Origin: Chitinophagales bacterium
GTDB taxonomy: Bacteria > Bacteroidota > Bacteroidia > Chitinophagales > JADIYW01
Direction of reading: 5' to 3'
NCBI GenBank assembly: GCA_023957215.1
Contig: JAMLHH010000023.1
Span: forward strand, 1-45,885
DNA: 45,885 nucleotides
Each line of letters starts with the position of its first letter. Position 1 is the stretch's first letter. A program made the position numbers and the translations under genes. Positions 8,233 through 18,187 of this stretch are shown piece by piece. The notes under the pieces are model-generated. The model had not been told where the DNA came from. It did no database searches and was given only the letters and a program-made list of their open reading frames with translations.

Positions 8233-9216
8233 ATGACCACACAGTTGATATATGAGTTACTTTTGGAAAACGACTATGTCGTATTGCCGGGTTTTGGTGG
8301 ATTTATATGTCAATATAATTCTGCAAAATTAGAAAAGGTACAATCTCGAATTTTACCGCCTTCAAGAACCATTGCTTTTAATAAAGCATTACAAAAAAAT
8401 GATGGTTTGCTCATCCAATTTGTGATGTTGAAAGACAATTGTTCATACAAAGAAGCAGAAGCAAAAGTCAGTCGATTTGTCACACAGGTCAAAGACGACT
8501 TGCAAAAAAACGGAAGCTATCAGTTTCCGAAGATTGGAAGAGTGTATATTGACAAACAGACATCTAATACCTTATTTGTTGCTCATCATGAGTTTTTACC
8601 TTTAGATGAAAGTTTTGGTTTGACAGAGTTGACTTTACAGCCGGTTATCAGAAAGGGTGAAGAAACTGCGACAGGTAAGACCATACAGATTCCAGGTACG
8701 AAAGTAAAAGTGAGCGGTTATCAATGGCCTTATTGGGTAGCGGCAAGTGTTGCAATGATATTTTTGGTAGGTACATTTTGGCTCAATCTCAAAAATAGTA
8801 ATATAGACAATGTCATTACTGCAAATCTATTGCCTGATTATTCCATTCATTATGTTGATACCCAATCTGCTCAGTCGTTTGTAGAAATTGATAATAGTTC
8901 TATCAAATCCGAATTTATTTCTGCATATAACGATATTAAGAGCCATGCGGTAAAAGATGAAGTCATAGAAGAGGAAGTAACTGCTGTACCGGCTAAAAAT
9001 ATCTATGCCATAGTAGTAGGAGCATTTAGAGGGCCAATTACGGCAGGTAAATATGTTGAGAACTTGAAAGAACAAGGTTATGATGCCGAGACCTTAAAAG
9101 GTACTTCTCCAAGTAAATTAATCAAAGTATTGGTCAACTATCCGGCTGACAATGCAGAAGATGCTTTGGCACATATCAGAACTACTGTTGAAGAAGACGC
9201 TTGGCTTTTAGACTAA
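8233..9216 (+). CDS. CCDC81-type HU domain / SPOR domain membrane protein
   Basis: A 327-residue protein with three parts. Residues 1 to about 125 match the prokaryotic CCDC81-like HU domains (the start YELLLENDYVVLPGFGGF is characteristic). A single transmembrane helix lies at about 166-186 (WPYWVAASVAMIFLVGTFWL). Residues from about 250 to the end form a SPOR domain (IYAIVVGAFRGP...KYVENLKEQGYDAE), which in known cases binds denuded septal peptidoglycan. The topology suggests a cytoplasmic HU part and a periplasmic SPOR part. It may therefore link the nucleoid or a cytoplasmic partner to the division septum, which is inference. A consensus promoter lies immediately upstream, and the LolD-type gene begins 7 bases downstream. 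Confidence 0.9.
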   Translation: MTTQLIYELLLENDYVVLPGFGGFICQYNSAKLEKVQSRILPPSRTIAFNKALQKNDGLLIQFVMLKDNCSYKEAEAKVSRFVTQVKDDLQKNGSYQFPKIGRVYIDKQTSNTLFVAHHEFLPLDESFGLTELTLQPVIRKGEETATGKTIQIPGTKVKVSGYQWPYWVAASVAMIFLVGTFWLNLKNSNIDNVITANLLPDYSIHYVDTQSAQSFVEIDNSSIKSEFISAYNDIKSHAVKDEVIEEEVTAVPAKNIYAIVVGAFRGPITAGKYVENLKEQGYDAETLKGTSPSKLIKVLVNYPADNAEDALAHIRTTVEEDAWLLD

Positions 9217-9223
9217 CTGCATC

Positions 9224-9880
9224 GTGATTTTTTGTGAACACATTTCTAAAAATTACGGTAAACTTCAAGTTTTAAAGGATGTCAGTATTGAGATACCTGA
9301 AGCACAGGTTGTCTGTATTACCGGACCTTCCGGTGCAGGGAAAAGTACCTTGTTGCACATTTTAGGTACTTTGGATATGCCCGATGCAGGTATCGTCAAA
9401 TATGATGATGAAAATGTCTTTTCGCTCAACGATAAAAAGTTGGCAAAATTTAGGAACCGAAATATCGGATTCGTCTTTCAATTTCATCACTTATTACCTG
9501 AGTTTACGGCACTCGAAAATGTATGTATTCCAGCTTATTTGGGCAATCAATCCGGTGATAAAGTGAAGAGCAAAGCGGTGGAGCTTTTGAGCTTAATGGG
9601 CTTAGAGGAACGTTTAAACCATTTGCCATCACAATTGTCCGGTGGTGAACAGCAAAGAGTTTCTGTTGCAAGAGCTTTGATTAATTCTCCCAAAGTCGTT
9701 TTGGCAGATGAGCCATCAGGGAATTTGGACTCTACAAAGGCCAACGAACTGCATCAATTGTTTTTTGATTTAAAGGAAAAACTCCAACAAACTTTTATTA
9801 TAGTCACTCACAATGAAAATCTTGCCTCAATAGCGGACAAAGTTTTCAAAATGGAAGATGGAAGAATATTGAACGATTAA
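9224..9880 (+). CDS. lolD: ABC transporter ATP-binding protein, LolD type
   Basis: A 218-residue ATPase subunit of the MacB/LolD family. Walker A GPSGAGKST is at 34-42, the Q-loop (Gln86) is in VFQFHHLLPEF, the signature LSGGEQQR is at 138-145, Walker B VVLADEP is at 158-164, and the H-loop is in VTHNENLA. The HHLLPEFTALENV segment and the short length are typical of LolD, which powers release of lipoproteins from the inner membrane to LolA. The start is a GTG at 9224, 7 bases after the HU/SPOR stop. No permease (LolC/E-like) gene is adjacent, so the partner must be encoded elsewhere. The subfamily is likely; other MacB-like export ATPases look similar. Confidence 0.88.
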   Translation: MIFCEHISKNYGKLQVLKDVSIEIPEAQVVCITGPSGAGKSTLLHILGTLDMPDAGIVKYDDENVFSLNDKKLAKFRNRNIGFVFQFHHLLPEFTALENVCIPAYLGNQSGDKVKSKAVELLSLMGLEERLNHLPSQLSGGEQQRVSVARALINSPKVVLADEPSGNLDSTKANELHQLFFDLKEKLQQTFIIVTHNENLASIADKVFKMEDGRILND

Positions 9881-9884
9881 GAAA

Positions 9885-9900
9885 AATAGTAATTACTATT
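9885..9900. terminator. short palindrome between convergent genes
   Basis: AATAGTAATTACTATT is a perfect 16-base palindrome placed between the LolD stop (9880) and the convergent PDZ gene stop (9899). An A run lies on the left and T-rich sequence on the right. It may serve as a weak bidirectional terminator. The stem is AT-rich, so confidence is limited. Confidence 0.3.
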
Positions 9901-10948
9901 ATTCTATTATCTTGTTGATGCCTAATGAGTTGTTGTCCCAAACTTGATTAAATTCATTGATGACACCCTTTACCTTTTTCTTTTTCCCATTACGTATGTA
10001 TTCCAAATTAAAATCTAAAGGAATAGAAGAGTGACTGAGATAGTTTTTCAAATCTAAAATATTCATCACTTTGTTATCATTTATTTTTGTAATCACATCA
10101 TTATTATGAAGACCTACGATTTCGGCTACGGAATGATTTAATACTCCTACTATTTTGACACCGCCATTCTTGGCTTTCAATTCTCTTCTTGCTACTTCAT
10201 CAATATCAACAACTTTTACGCCTAATCTTGGAGTCGCTTTTTCCATGATGATTTTCTTACAAAAAGATTTAGACATTCCGCTTTTGCAACTGTCTATCTT
10301 TTCTTCTATTTTCTCTTGTATGACGGAACTTAGCCAATGATAATTGCGTTGTAAAGGAGATAATCTGATGGTTTTATCTATCAATTGGTTATCTCTTTGG
10401 ATTTGTATTCTTATTGAATCACCACATTTCTTTTCACTGATAATCTCTATAATGTCTTCTAAATTAGTGATTTCATTAGAGTCAATATTAATGATAATAT
10501 CATTTTCCTGAATGTCACTTAATGCGGCAGGAGAATTGTGTAATACACTTGTTACAATGGGATGCGTGCCGGCAATTCCTCCTTTATCGTCAACGATAAT
10601 ACCGAGATACACTTTGTCCGTATAATCTGAATCACTACGGAAGATGGTTTTAAATTTATCGGTAATGGTATTCCAAACGCTATCTTGATTGATAATATCT
10701 TTGGCAGTCTGAAAAATATTTTCCAATTCACCATGTATAACTATTTCGTCCTCGCTTTTACCTTTTGTTTTTTCACTTTTTTTTAAATTGAAAAAAGCTA
10801 AGAGGACAGGGCGGTCTTGAATCTTTTCATTTTGGATAGAATTGTTGACAGTATTGGATAAAATTACTTCTTTAGCACTTATTTCTCCCAAAAGAAAAGT
10901 ACTGCTCAAAAATAATGCTGAAAGTTGTATGTAAAGATTTCTAATCAT
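9899..10948 (-). CDS. periplasmic protein with two PDZ domains
   Basis: A 349-residue protein with an N-terminal signal peptide (about residues 1-25, ending near EISAKE). A variable region follows, then PDZ 1 at about 115-205 (VYLGIIVDD...NSPAALSDIQENDIIINID) and PDZ 2 at about 240-335 (PRLGVKVVDID...HSVAEIVGLHNNDVITKIN). No trypsin-like protease domain or catalytic His-Asp-Ser triad is present, so it is not a normal DegP/HtrA. It could be a protease-less adaptor binding exposed C-termini in the periplasm. It lies 75 bases downstream of the PaaI gene on the same strand. The PDZ assignment is firm; the role is open. Confidence 0.8.
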   Translation of the reverse strand: MIRNLYIQLSALFLSSTFLLGEISAKEVILSNTVNNSIQNEKIQDRPVLLAFFNLKKSEKTKGKSEDEIVIHGELENIFQTAKDIINQDSVWNTITDKFKTIFRSDSDYTDKVYLGIIVDDKGGIAGTHPIVTSVLHNSPAALSDIQENDIIINIDSNEITNLEDIIEIISEKKCGDSIRIQIQRDNQLIDKTIRLSPLQRNYHWLSSVIQEKIEEKIDSCKSGMSKSFCKKIIMEKATPRLGVKVVDIDEVARRELKAKNGGVKIVGVLNHSVAEIVGLHNNDVITKINDNKVMNILDLKNYLSHSSIPLDFNLEYIRNGKKKKVKGVINEFNQVWDNNSLGINKIIE

Positions 10949-11023
10949 AGGTTTCTATCTATTCAAAAGTAATAAGCAATTTGAATTAAAGACGTTTTTG
11001 TCTTCTTAATGAATGTTAAAGGC

Positions 11024-11467
11024 TTAGGATTTAGAAAATACTAACAGATTAGACATGGATTTAGCAATCGTTATACCATTTTCATTCTCCAAATGTGCGA
11101 CTGCATGGATATGTCTTTTCCCACTTTTCTCAATTTTTCCATAAACGAATAAGGTTTCACCTTCTCTTGCAGGATTGAAAAAAGTAGAGTTGAGATCAAT
11201 GGTTGCATATCTAAAACCGGTGTTCAATGTGTAGCAACAAATACCCATGGCTTCGTCCATCAACGTGACCATGATACCACCGTGCATGATTTTAAGAGGA
11301 TTGAGCCAAGTATCTTTTACGACGACTTTATATTTTACATATCCTTCTTTTATTTCTAATAATTCCATATTGAAAGATTTAGGGATAGGATAAGGCCAAA
11401 ACTTAGGGTCTAAACCTATCATCAAAGCAGCCTTTTCTAAATTGGGATTGATATTTTTTTCTTCCAT
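11024..11467 (-). CDS. PaaI-type hotdog-fold thioesterase
   Basis: A 147-residue single hotdog domain. The motif HGGIMVTLMDEAMG (His62-Gly63-Gly64, with Asp71 on the central helix) matches the PaaI/YigI acyl-CoA thioesterase families. The region after it (ATIDLNSTFFNPAREGE) fits the typical strand holding the substrate. It probably hydrolyses an acyl- or aryl-CoA in the cytoplasm, but the substrate cannot be read from sequence. It begins 1 base after the stop of prfC and is therefore almost certainly translated from the prfC mRNA. Confidence 0.88.
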   Translation of the reverse strand: MEEKNINPNLEKAALMIGLDPKFWPYPIPKSFNMELLEIKEGYVKYKVVVKDTWLNPLKIMHGGIMVTLMDEAMGICCYTLNTGFRYATIDLNSTFFNPAREGETLFVYGKIEKSGKRHIHAVAHLENENGITIAKSMSNLLVFSKS

Positions 11468-11468
11468 T

Positions 11469-13040
11469 CTAAAATTCTGAGGTATTGTGAAATTGTATTT
11501 CAGGATAATCTTGTTTTGTTAATTGCAATATCCATTCGGAAGTGGCTAAAAAGACAGGTTTGTCATCCTTATCTATTGCCATGTAATTTGTCTTAGTACG
11601 TATAAATTCTTTCAACTTAGCGGGATTATCGGATGATATCCAGACAGCTTTGTGAAACTGTATTGGCTTAAAAATACAAGAAGCGCCATATTCATGCAAT
11701 AAACGATATTGGATGACTTCAAACTGTAATTCTCCCACTGTACCTACAATTTTGGTGTTGTTAGAAGTGACGGTAAAAAGCTGAGCCACACCTTCATCAG
11801 TCAACTGGCTAATCCCTTTTTCCAATTGCTTGGATTTCATGGGATCTTTATTGATAAGCTCTTTAAATATTTCGGGTGAGAAACTTGGAATACCGGTAAA
11901 GTGCAAATCTTCACCTTCTGTTAAAGTATCTCCAATTTTAAAATTACCTGTATCATATAACCCTACGACATCGCCGGAATAAGCTTCATCTACTATGTTT
12001 TTAGTAGAGGCCAAAAAAGTAACAGGACTGCTAAATCTTAATTTTTTATTGAGCCTTGTATGAAAATAAAATTTATTACGTTCAAAAACTCCCGAACAAA
12101 CTCTTAAAAATGCAATTCTGTTTCTGTGATTGGGGTCAATATTGGCATGGATTTTAAAGACAAAGCCGGTTAATTTATCTTCATTGGGCATGACTTCCCT
12201 TGTCTCCGTCATTCTGGGTTGGGGAGATGGAGCAATACGGACAAAAGTATCTAAAAGTTCTTTCACTCCGAAGTTATTGATGGCACTGCCAAAAAACAAA
12301 GGTGCAATATCACCTTTCAGATAGCCGTCTGTCTCAAAACTACCATATACTTCATCTATGAGTTCGATATCATCACGTAATTGTGCCGCATCTTTACCGA
12401 GAAGTTTATCTACCTTTTCGTCATTCAAATCTTGGATAGAAATTAAATTTTCGTCTGTAGCCTGAGTTCCGGCCTGAAATAGGTTAAGATGATGGTCGTA
12501 CAAATTATAAACACCTTTAAAGAATGGGCCTCTGTTGATGGGCCAGCTCAACGGGCGTAAATGAATACTCAATTTGTCTTCTATTTCATCCATTAAAATA
12601 AAAGGGTCTTGACCATCACGGTCTAATTTATTGATAAAAACAATCACAGGTGTCTTTCTCATACGGCAGACTTCCATCAATCGTTCGGTCTGTGTTTCTA
12701 CACCTTTTACACTGTCCACCACTAAAATGACACTATCTACAGCAGTCAAGGTTCTATAAGTATCTTCAGAGAAGTCTTTGTGACCGGGAGTATCCAAGAT
12801 GTTAATGAGTTTGCCTCCATATTCAAAAGTCATCACGGAAGTAGCGACAGAGATACCTCTTTGTTTTTCTATTTCCATGAAGTCGGAAGTAGCTGTTTTT
12901 TTGATTTTATTGGATTTTACAGCCCCGGCAGTATGGATGGCACCACCAAAAAGCAAGAGCTTTTCCGTCAAAGTGGTTTTGCCCGCATCGGGGTGGCTAA
13001 TGATGGCAAAGGTTTTCCGTTTACTGATTTCTGACTGCAC
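11469..13040 (-). CDS. prfC: peptide chain release factor 3
   Basis: A 523-residue translational GTPase that removes RF1/RF2 from the ribosome after termination. The G motifs are complete: G1 HPDAGKTT at 16-23, the G2 region ending RGIS at 61-64, G3 DTPGH at 83-87 and G4 NKLD at 137-140. The RF3-specific stretch [14 protein letters not shown] separates it from EF-G, and the length is normal. Transcription probably starts from its own promoter inside the end of the upstream lipoprotein gene (-7 box on the minus strand at 13069-13076). The thioesterase gene follows after 1 base. Confidence 0.97.
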   Translation of the reverse strand: MQSEISKRKTFAIISHPDAGKTTLTEKLLLFGGAIHTAGAVKSNKIKKTATSDFMEIEKQRGISVATSVMTFEYGGKLINILDTPGHKDFSEDTYRTLTAVDSVILVVDSVKGVETQTERLMEVCRMRKTPVIVFINKLDRDGQDPFILMDEIEDKLSIHLRPLSWPINRGPFFKGVYNLYDHHLNLFQAGTQATDENLISIQDLNDEKVDKLLGKDAAQLRDDIELIDEVYGSFETDGYLKGDIAPLFFGSAINNFGVKELLDTFVRIAPSPQPRMTETREVMPNEDKLTGFVFKIHANIDPNHRNRIAFLRVCSGVFERNKFYFHTRLNKKLRFSSPVTFLASTKNIVDEAYSGDVVGLYDTGNFKIGDTLTEGEDLHFTGIPSFSPEIFKELINKDPMKSKQLEKGISQLTDEGVAQLFTVTSNNTKIVGTVGELQFEVIQYRLLHEYGASCIFKPIQFHKAVWISSDNPAKLKEFIRTKTNYMAIDKDDKPVFLATSEWILQLTKQDYPEIQFHNTSEF

Positions 13041-13068
13041 TATCTCAAGATATTTTCTTTAAAAAGTG

Positions 13069-13099
13069 CAAATGTAGTGACTAATCTGCTGAATTAAAA
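13069..13099 (-). promoter_or_regulatory. promoter of prfC-paaI
   Basis: On the minus strand, TACATTTG (13069-13076) is an exact -7 match. TTTT lies 19 bases upstream (13096-13099), one mismatch from the -33 TTTG. The -33 box lies over the last codons of the lipoprotein gene. The start of transcription would be near 13064, giving a leader of about 24 bases. Confidence 0.6.
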
Positions 13100-13594
13100 A
13101 CTTGTCACCTCACTTCCTTTGAGTGTTTCGATTCTGACAACTTCTGCATCAGCTATTCTCGATTTGGTAATGTCTGTTAAAGAATCATATTTGACATCTC
13201 CGATAGCAAATACTGTGCTGCCTATGAGGCCGTCTATATTTTGATGGGTGTGTATAGCAACTTCTTTGATTTCGATATTTTTCCCGTTATTACAAGTAAT
13301 AGAAACGGGTTTGTTCAATGAAATAATGGTGACTAAAACAGAGGCTCTCACATTATCAGTTAATACGACTCTATTTTTCTGTAACAAGATTCCGATTAAT
13401 TCTACTCGGGAACTTTCACATGAAATTGTTTGCTCCACAGGTTGTTCATTATCATCTGTATGATTGACCTTCGCTTCTGACGAATTATCTAAATAAGAGA
13501 AATCATTGTTTTCAGGCTCTTGCTTTTGTGTGGTATTACAAGAGAAAAATACAAAAGAGATAAATAATAATACAAAAAAAGTAGAATTTTTCAT
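13094..13594 (-). CDS. lipoprotein of unknown function
   Basis: A 166-residue protein with a lipoprotein signal peptide. The hydrophobic core is followed by the lipobox-like FFSC with Cys19, so it should be lipid-anchored in the inner or outer membrane. A low-complexity acidic/polar linker (about 20-55) precedes a small domain of about 110 residues that is rich in strands (RVELIGILLQKNRVVL...DVRASVLVTIISLNKPV...). I do not recognise the family. The gene is upstream of prfC on the same strand with a 53-base gap, but prfC seems to have its own promoter. The T9SS PKD gene diverges from it. Confidence 0.65.
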   Translation of the reverse strand: MKNSTFFVLLFISFVFFSCNTTQKQEPENNDFSYLDNSSEAKVNHTDDNEQPVEQTISCESSRVELIGILLQKNRVVLTDNVRASVLVTIISLNKPVSITCNNGKNIEIKEVAIHTHQNIDGLIGSTVFAIGDVKYDSLTDITKSRIADAEVVRIETLKGSEVTSF

Positions 13595-13693
13595 TTCATT
13601 ATGATTATTTTACTTAGTGAAACTAATTTAGTACAAAAATAATAATAATATTCAACAAAACTATTAAAAATCACTGTATGTAATTAGGTGGAT

Positions 13694-16330
13694 ATGATTA
13701 GAGCGACGAAGTGTATATTATTTTTTATACTGATGCTTTTCAATATAAATGCTTTTGCTACCCATTTGGTCGGCGGAGAAATGAACTATAAGTTTATAGA
13801 AAAAGGTGTTTATGAGATTTCGTTGACTGTATATAGAGATTGTTTTTTGGGAGTGCCTGATTTTGATTTGCCAGGTTATATTTTAGTGTATGAAGGGAAT
13901 GGTAATTTTTTGGGTTATTATAGTATTCTTGGCAATCCCAAAATTAAGTTACCTGTTGAAATAAATGACGATTGTTTTGTCGTTCCTCCCAGTGTTTGTG
14001 TTGAAAAAAAGGAATATATTTTTGTAGGTGAAGGTCTTGACAGTAATAGCACCGGATATTATTTGTCTTATCAAAGATGTTGTCGCAATGAAAGTATAAT
14101 GAATGCTTATGCTGATGAAACTGATTTTGCAGGAGATGCCGGGATGAATCTGTATGCTTATATTCCCCCTATTGGTGAACTTATCAATAGTAATCCTGTC
14201 TTTAAGAGTTTTCCCCCTATTGCCATTTGTGTAAATAAAAGGATTGATTTTGACCATAGTGCGACAGATATAGACGGAGATTCTTTATCGTACAAACTCT
14301 GTACACCGGCTGATGGATTAAATCCTACTTATCCTACTTTTACAGGCTTTAATTATGAGAAATTGCCATTTAGAAGTATTCGATGGCGAAACCCCTATAC
14401 TCTTGACAATCTTTTGGGAGGCGATGATCCACTGACCATTGACAGTGTAACAGGAAGACTTACCGGAACTCCTGTTAAAGTAGGACAGTTTGTCGTCGGT
14501 GTCTGTGTAGATGAATATCGAAATGGTAAAAAAATAGGTGAGACAAGAAGAGATTTTCAATACAATGTAGCACCCTGTGAGAAATTTTCTACTTCTTCCT
14601 TTTTCGTGATGGACACGATTTGTAATAGTTTAGATGTCGTTTTTAAAAATGAATCAGATGGGGCGGTCAATTATTTTTGGGATTTTGGAGATGGTGTAGC
14701 TTCTACCGAAGTAAATCCTGTACACACTTTTCCCGATTTTGGAACTTATAAAATTTCTTTGATTGCTGCATCTGCATTGGGCTGTGCTGACACCATGTCC
14801 AAAAGTTTGTCTTTGGTGGTTGATAATTTAGACTATGATAAAAAAAATATCAGTGTGTGTAAAGGAGATAGTGCATGGCTTCAATTGGATATAAATGAGG
14901 GTAGTATAAAAGAAGTTTATTGGATGATAAATCCATCTGTTTACACTGCTGATGCTCAAATTCATTTTTTACCTGAAAAAGAAGGGTGGATATATTTTGA
15001 TGTGTATAGTACAAAAGGTTGTGTATATAATGACAGTGTTTTTGTAGAATTATTTGATAAACCATTGGTAGATATTCGGGCAAATCCGGATCAAATCTTT
15101 TATCCGCAGGTAGTAAATTTATCGACAATAGAAGATAAAAATTATACTTACGAATGATAATCCGGTAGCTCAACGCTTCTCCAACCTAATTCCTCATCAA
15201 CGGGCGTGGTGTGGTCAATTCAAATCAATGGATTAGTATTTGACCGTGACAGATAAAACGACAGGCTGTGCCAGCCGTGATTCTATATATCTTCAAATAG
15301 ATACTTGTAACTATGAGGGTGAATTTTCGTTGGTGAAAACCATTGGCAAAACATGTGACAATGCAACAATTTTAATGAATTATCTAAATCAAATACCGAT
15401 TTGACATATCAATGGTTATTCAATGATAGTACCTCTGAGGCTTCTAATCTCTCTTTCACAATCCCATTGAATCTTGACTTTCAGTATCAATTAATCATAG
15501 GTGAAAAAGGTCGTTGTTTTGATACGATTCCGATGACAGAAAATGTGAGAGGGGTTTCTCCTCTCAAGGATTTGTCACATTATACAATTTGTGATAGTGA
15601 CGACACTACTCGACTTCTATTAGAGTTAAATATTGTATCTGATTCGGATTATGCAGTGACTTGGGGAAATTTTACAGACACTCTATATAACAATGATGTC
15701 ATTCCGATAAGAAAAGAGGAAATTTTAAGACTGAATAATCGAATACCTGTTGCTATTTTATATGATGACAATTGTATATTGAGAGATACAGTAGTTGTTA
15801 ATTTCAAACAAATTCAAGTCAATATTCAGGCTCAGCCTACGAAAGTTTACAAAGGGCAAGAAGTCGTTTTATCTACGATTCCTACCGATTTTAAGGAATA
15901 CAAATGGTTTCCGCCTGATGTTTTAAATGCAGATGATATACCGATGGTCAATGCAATTATTGAGGAAACGACAGATTTTATCGTTTTGGTGAAGGATACA
16001 GACGGATGTGTGGCGACCGATACAATGAAAGTGGAAGTTTTGACGGAATGTAGTTTGAAACGTATCTTTATACCTACTGCATTTACTCCGAATGGCGATG
16101 GTGTCAATGATATCCTCCGAGTCAGGTCAGAAGCCAATATACAGATAGAGTATGTGGTATATAATCGTTGGGGAGAAAAAGTTTTCGAGACCAATGATTT
16201 GTCAAAAGGTTGGGATGGATATTATAAAGGAAAGCCAGCTGATAAGGGTGCTTATGCATACTATTTAAAGATTATATGCGAAGACAAATCCGAACTTTAC
16301 AATCAAGGCAATATTACCTTGATTAGATAG
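13694..16330 (+). pseudogene. T9SS-exported PKD-domain surface protein, interrupted by frameshifts
   Basis: Two large open pieces (13694-15157 and 15401-16330) are parts of one gene. The first has a signal peptide ending NAFA-THLVGGEMNY, a common start of Bacteroidota surface proteins, and a PKD domain with YFWDFGDG. The second ends in a type B T9SS sorting domain (FIPTAFTPNGDGVND, then YNRWGEKVFE, GWDG, KGAYAYYLK). The roughly 240 bases between encode recognisable protein in shifting frames: after Tyr-Glu at 15154 the frame changes, then again near 15186, near 15240 and near 15370 (TVTDKTTGCASRDSIYLQ is read in the third piece, FNELSKSNTDLTYQW in the fourth). Repaired, it would be about 878 residues, exported and attached to the surface. 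ATG 13694 is preferred to GTG 13688. Real decay or sequence error are both possible. Confidence 0.8.
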
Positions 16331-16470
16331 TCTCACCCTTACAAAACAGTATTATGAGGTTTATGTATTTTATTAAATATACCTAAAATTGGTTACATAT
16401 TTTTGGTTAGATGTAATTTAATTTATAATTTAGGTAAAGCATAATTACGTAAAGTACTAAAGAGCTTTTT

Positions 16471-17376
16471 ATGTTAAAATTTTTTCTCTCTTTTGCGTTT
16501 TTGATTACTCTGTCTTTTGAAAACGTTGATGCCCAAAACAGGCAAATATTGACAGATAAGCAATCAAATGAAGATAGTCTGAAAATATTATCTTGGAATA
16601 TCTATATGTTACCACCTTTAGTGAAATTTACCGGTAAGCGAAAAAGAGCGACTGCAATAGGAAAGGAATTAGCTAAAACAGATTATGATGTTTTGGTTTT
16701 AGAGGAAGCTTTTAATCCCGGTGCCAGAAAGAAGTTGAGAAAAGAATTGAAACATGTTTTTCCTTATGAGAAAGGACCGACCTTTGTACAGCCATTCTCG
16801 TTAAAGACATCTGATGGAATATGGATACTTTCAAAATATCCCGTTAAGAGGGTAGGGGCAACCCGGTTTGAAAGAAGCTCCGGTATTGACAACAGAATGG
16901 CAAGAAAAGGAGCTCTCATGGTGGAGATAAATAAAGACGGACAAAAGTTTCAAGTGATAGGTACCCATTTGAATAGCGGAGGAACACTCCAACTCAGAAC
17001 CGGCCAGTTAAAACAAATCAAAGAAGAGCTTGTTGATAGATATCATCAAGACAATGTACCCGTTATTATCGCAGGTGATTTTAATATAGATAAATACGAA
17101 GATGGTGGCTTGGATAGTATGCTGACGGCACTCAATGTGGACGACTATGAATTAGAAGGCAAAATCAAACACACTTACGACCATACAAAAAATGATTTAG
17201 AACCAGGGAAAACTAAAGGTGTAATAGATTATATCTACTTGATATCAAGAGGTTATAAGATGAGAAATGTAAAAAGACAGATACCTATTATTGAGAGATC
17301 TTGGTCAAAAGGCAGAAAATCTCTTTCTGACCATAATCCAGTGGAGCTTTCCTTATTTTTCAATGTGGAGAAATAA
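16471..17376 (+). CDS. secreted sphingomyelinase-like phosphodiesterase (EEP superfamily)
   Basis: A 301-residue member of the endonuclease/exonuclease/phosphatase superfamily. A signal peptide (about 1-21, ending DAQ) is followed by a complete catalytic core: SWNIY at 41-45, the metal-binding Glu79 in LEEAF, GTHLNS at 164-169, GDFNID at 202-207 and SDHNP at 286-290 with catalytic His288. The segment GIDNRMARKGALMVEI and SWNIYMLPP are closest to bacterial neutral sphingomyelinase C, so a phosphodiester in a lipid headgroup is the likely target. A related lipid or nucleotide phosphodiesterase cannot be excluded. It stands alone between two convergent or disrupted regions. Confidence 0.85.
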   Translation: MLKFFLSFAFLITLSFENVDAQNRQILTDKQSNEDSLKILSWNIYMLPPLVKFTGKRKRATAIGKELAKTDYDVLVLEEAFNPGARKKLRKELKHVFPYEKGPTFVQPFSLKTSDGIWILSKYPVKRVGATRFERSSGIDNRMARKGALMVEINKDGQKFQVIGTHLNSGGTLQLRTGQLKQIKEELVDRYHQDNVPVIIAGDFNIDKYEDGGLDSMLTALNVDDYELEGKIKHTYDHTKNDLEPGKTKGVIDYIYLISRGYKMRNVKRQIPIIERSWSKGRKSLSDHNPVELSLFFNVEK

Positions 17377-17446
17377 TCTGTTTGAAACTAAGGAGTCATC
17401 TACTCAAAACCTACCCAAGCTCATCTGACTTTGAAGATAATTGAAA

Positions 17447-17475
17447 TAAAAAAGCAGGTTGCTATGCAACCTGCT
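17447..17475 (-). terminator. intrinsic terminator of the reductase gene
   Basis: On the minus strand, AGCAGGTTGC and GCAACCTGCT form a perfect 10-bp GC-rich stem with a three-base loop, followed by TTTTTT. It lies 38 bases beyond the stop of the minus-strand reductase and between convergent genes. Confidence 0.88.
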
Positions 17476-17512
17476 CCAATCATCCACTCATGAAAAATAC
17501 TACAAATGAGTA

Positions 17513-18181
17513 TTAAAAACCTTCTTTCACTATATTTTCTTCTTTCACGCCTAATGATGCCAATCCTTTTTCTACCGCTGTCATCATTGGTGGTGGAGCA
17601 CATAAATAAAAATATTGATGCCCCTCTTCAATTTGATTTTTTATAATATCAGGTGTCACAAAACCATGTGCATAGCCATCTATACTTTCATCAGAGAGTA
17701 CATTAATGAAATTCTTGCCCAACAACGTGTTGAAATAAGCTTCTTTGATGATATCTCCTTTTGTTTTATTGGCAAAAATTAATTTGTTGTTGGCTAATTT
17801 TTTGTTCTTGTTGAGATGTTTCAGGATAGCCAAAAACGGAGTGATGCCAGCACCACCTGCAATAAATATTCCTTCACCTTTGTACTGAATATCGCCATAA
17901 GCATCACCAATTAAAAGTTCGTCACCATTTTTCAAAGTTTGAAGTTCATTAGTGACACCTTTTCTATCAGCATATACTTTGATATTGAGTTCTAATTCCG
18001 CATCATCTTCCAAAGAAACCGGTGTGAAAGATCTCCATCCTTCTTCCCATCCCGGTTTGTTGATAGCCACATCGACGGCTTGACCCGGATATAGAGTCAA
18101 ACCTGCCGGTTTTTCCAATACGATTTGTAAAACATCGTGTGTCAGATGCCCTATCGATTTGATTCTTGTTGCTTGCGCCAT
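17513..18181 (-). CDS. FAD/NAD(P)H-binding oxidoreductase (ferredoxin reductase family)
   Basis: A 222-residue protein consisting only of the FAD-binding barrel and the NAD(P)-binding domain. The FAD motif is RSFTPVS at 50-56, the pyrophosphate-binding motif GGAGITPF is at 109-116, and the C-terminal CAPPPMM is at 194-200, all typical of the ferredoxin-NADP reductase superfamily. There is no 2Fe-2S domain and no heme domain, so it should pass electrons between NAD(P)H and a separate carrier that is not encoded nearby. It is 6 bases downstream of the frameshifted folE on the same strand, and a strong terminator follows. The electron partner is unknown. Confidence 0.88.
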   Translation of the reverse strand: MAQATRIKSIGHLTHDVLQIVLEKPAGLTLYPGQAVDVAINKPGWEEGWRSFTPVSLEDDAELELNIKVYADRKGVTNELQTLKNGDELLIGDAYGDIQYKGEGIFIAGGAGITPFLAILKHLNKNKKLANNKLIFANKTKGDIIKEAYFNTLLGKNFINVLSDESIDGYAHGFVTPDIIKNQIEEGHQYFYLCAPPPMMTAVEKGLASLGVKEENIVKEGF

Positions 18182-18187
18182 GATAAA

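Noticed and set aside
9899..10948. DegP/HtrA protease
   Set aside because: Only the PDZ domains are present; the protease domain and its catalytic triad are absent.
12780..13062. Plus-strand ORFs opposite the start of prfC
   Set aside because: Mirror of the conserved GTPase domain; no start signal or family match.
17513..18181. Phenol hydroxylase-type reductase with an iron-sulfur domain
   Set aside because: The protein ends after the nucleotide-binding domain; no four-cysteine 2Fe-2S motif is present.
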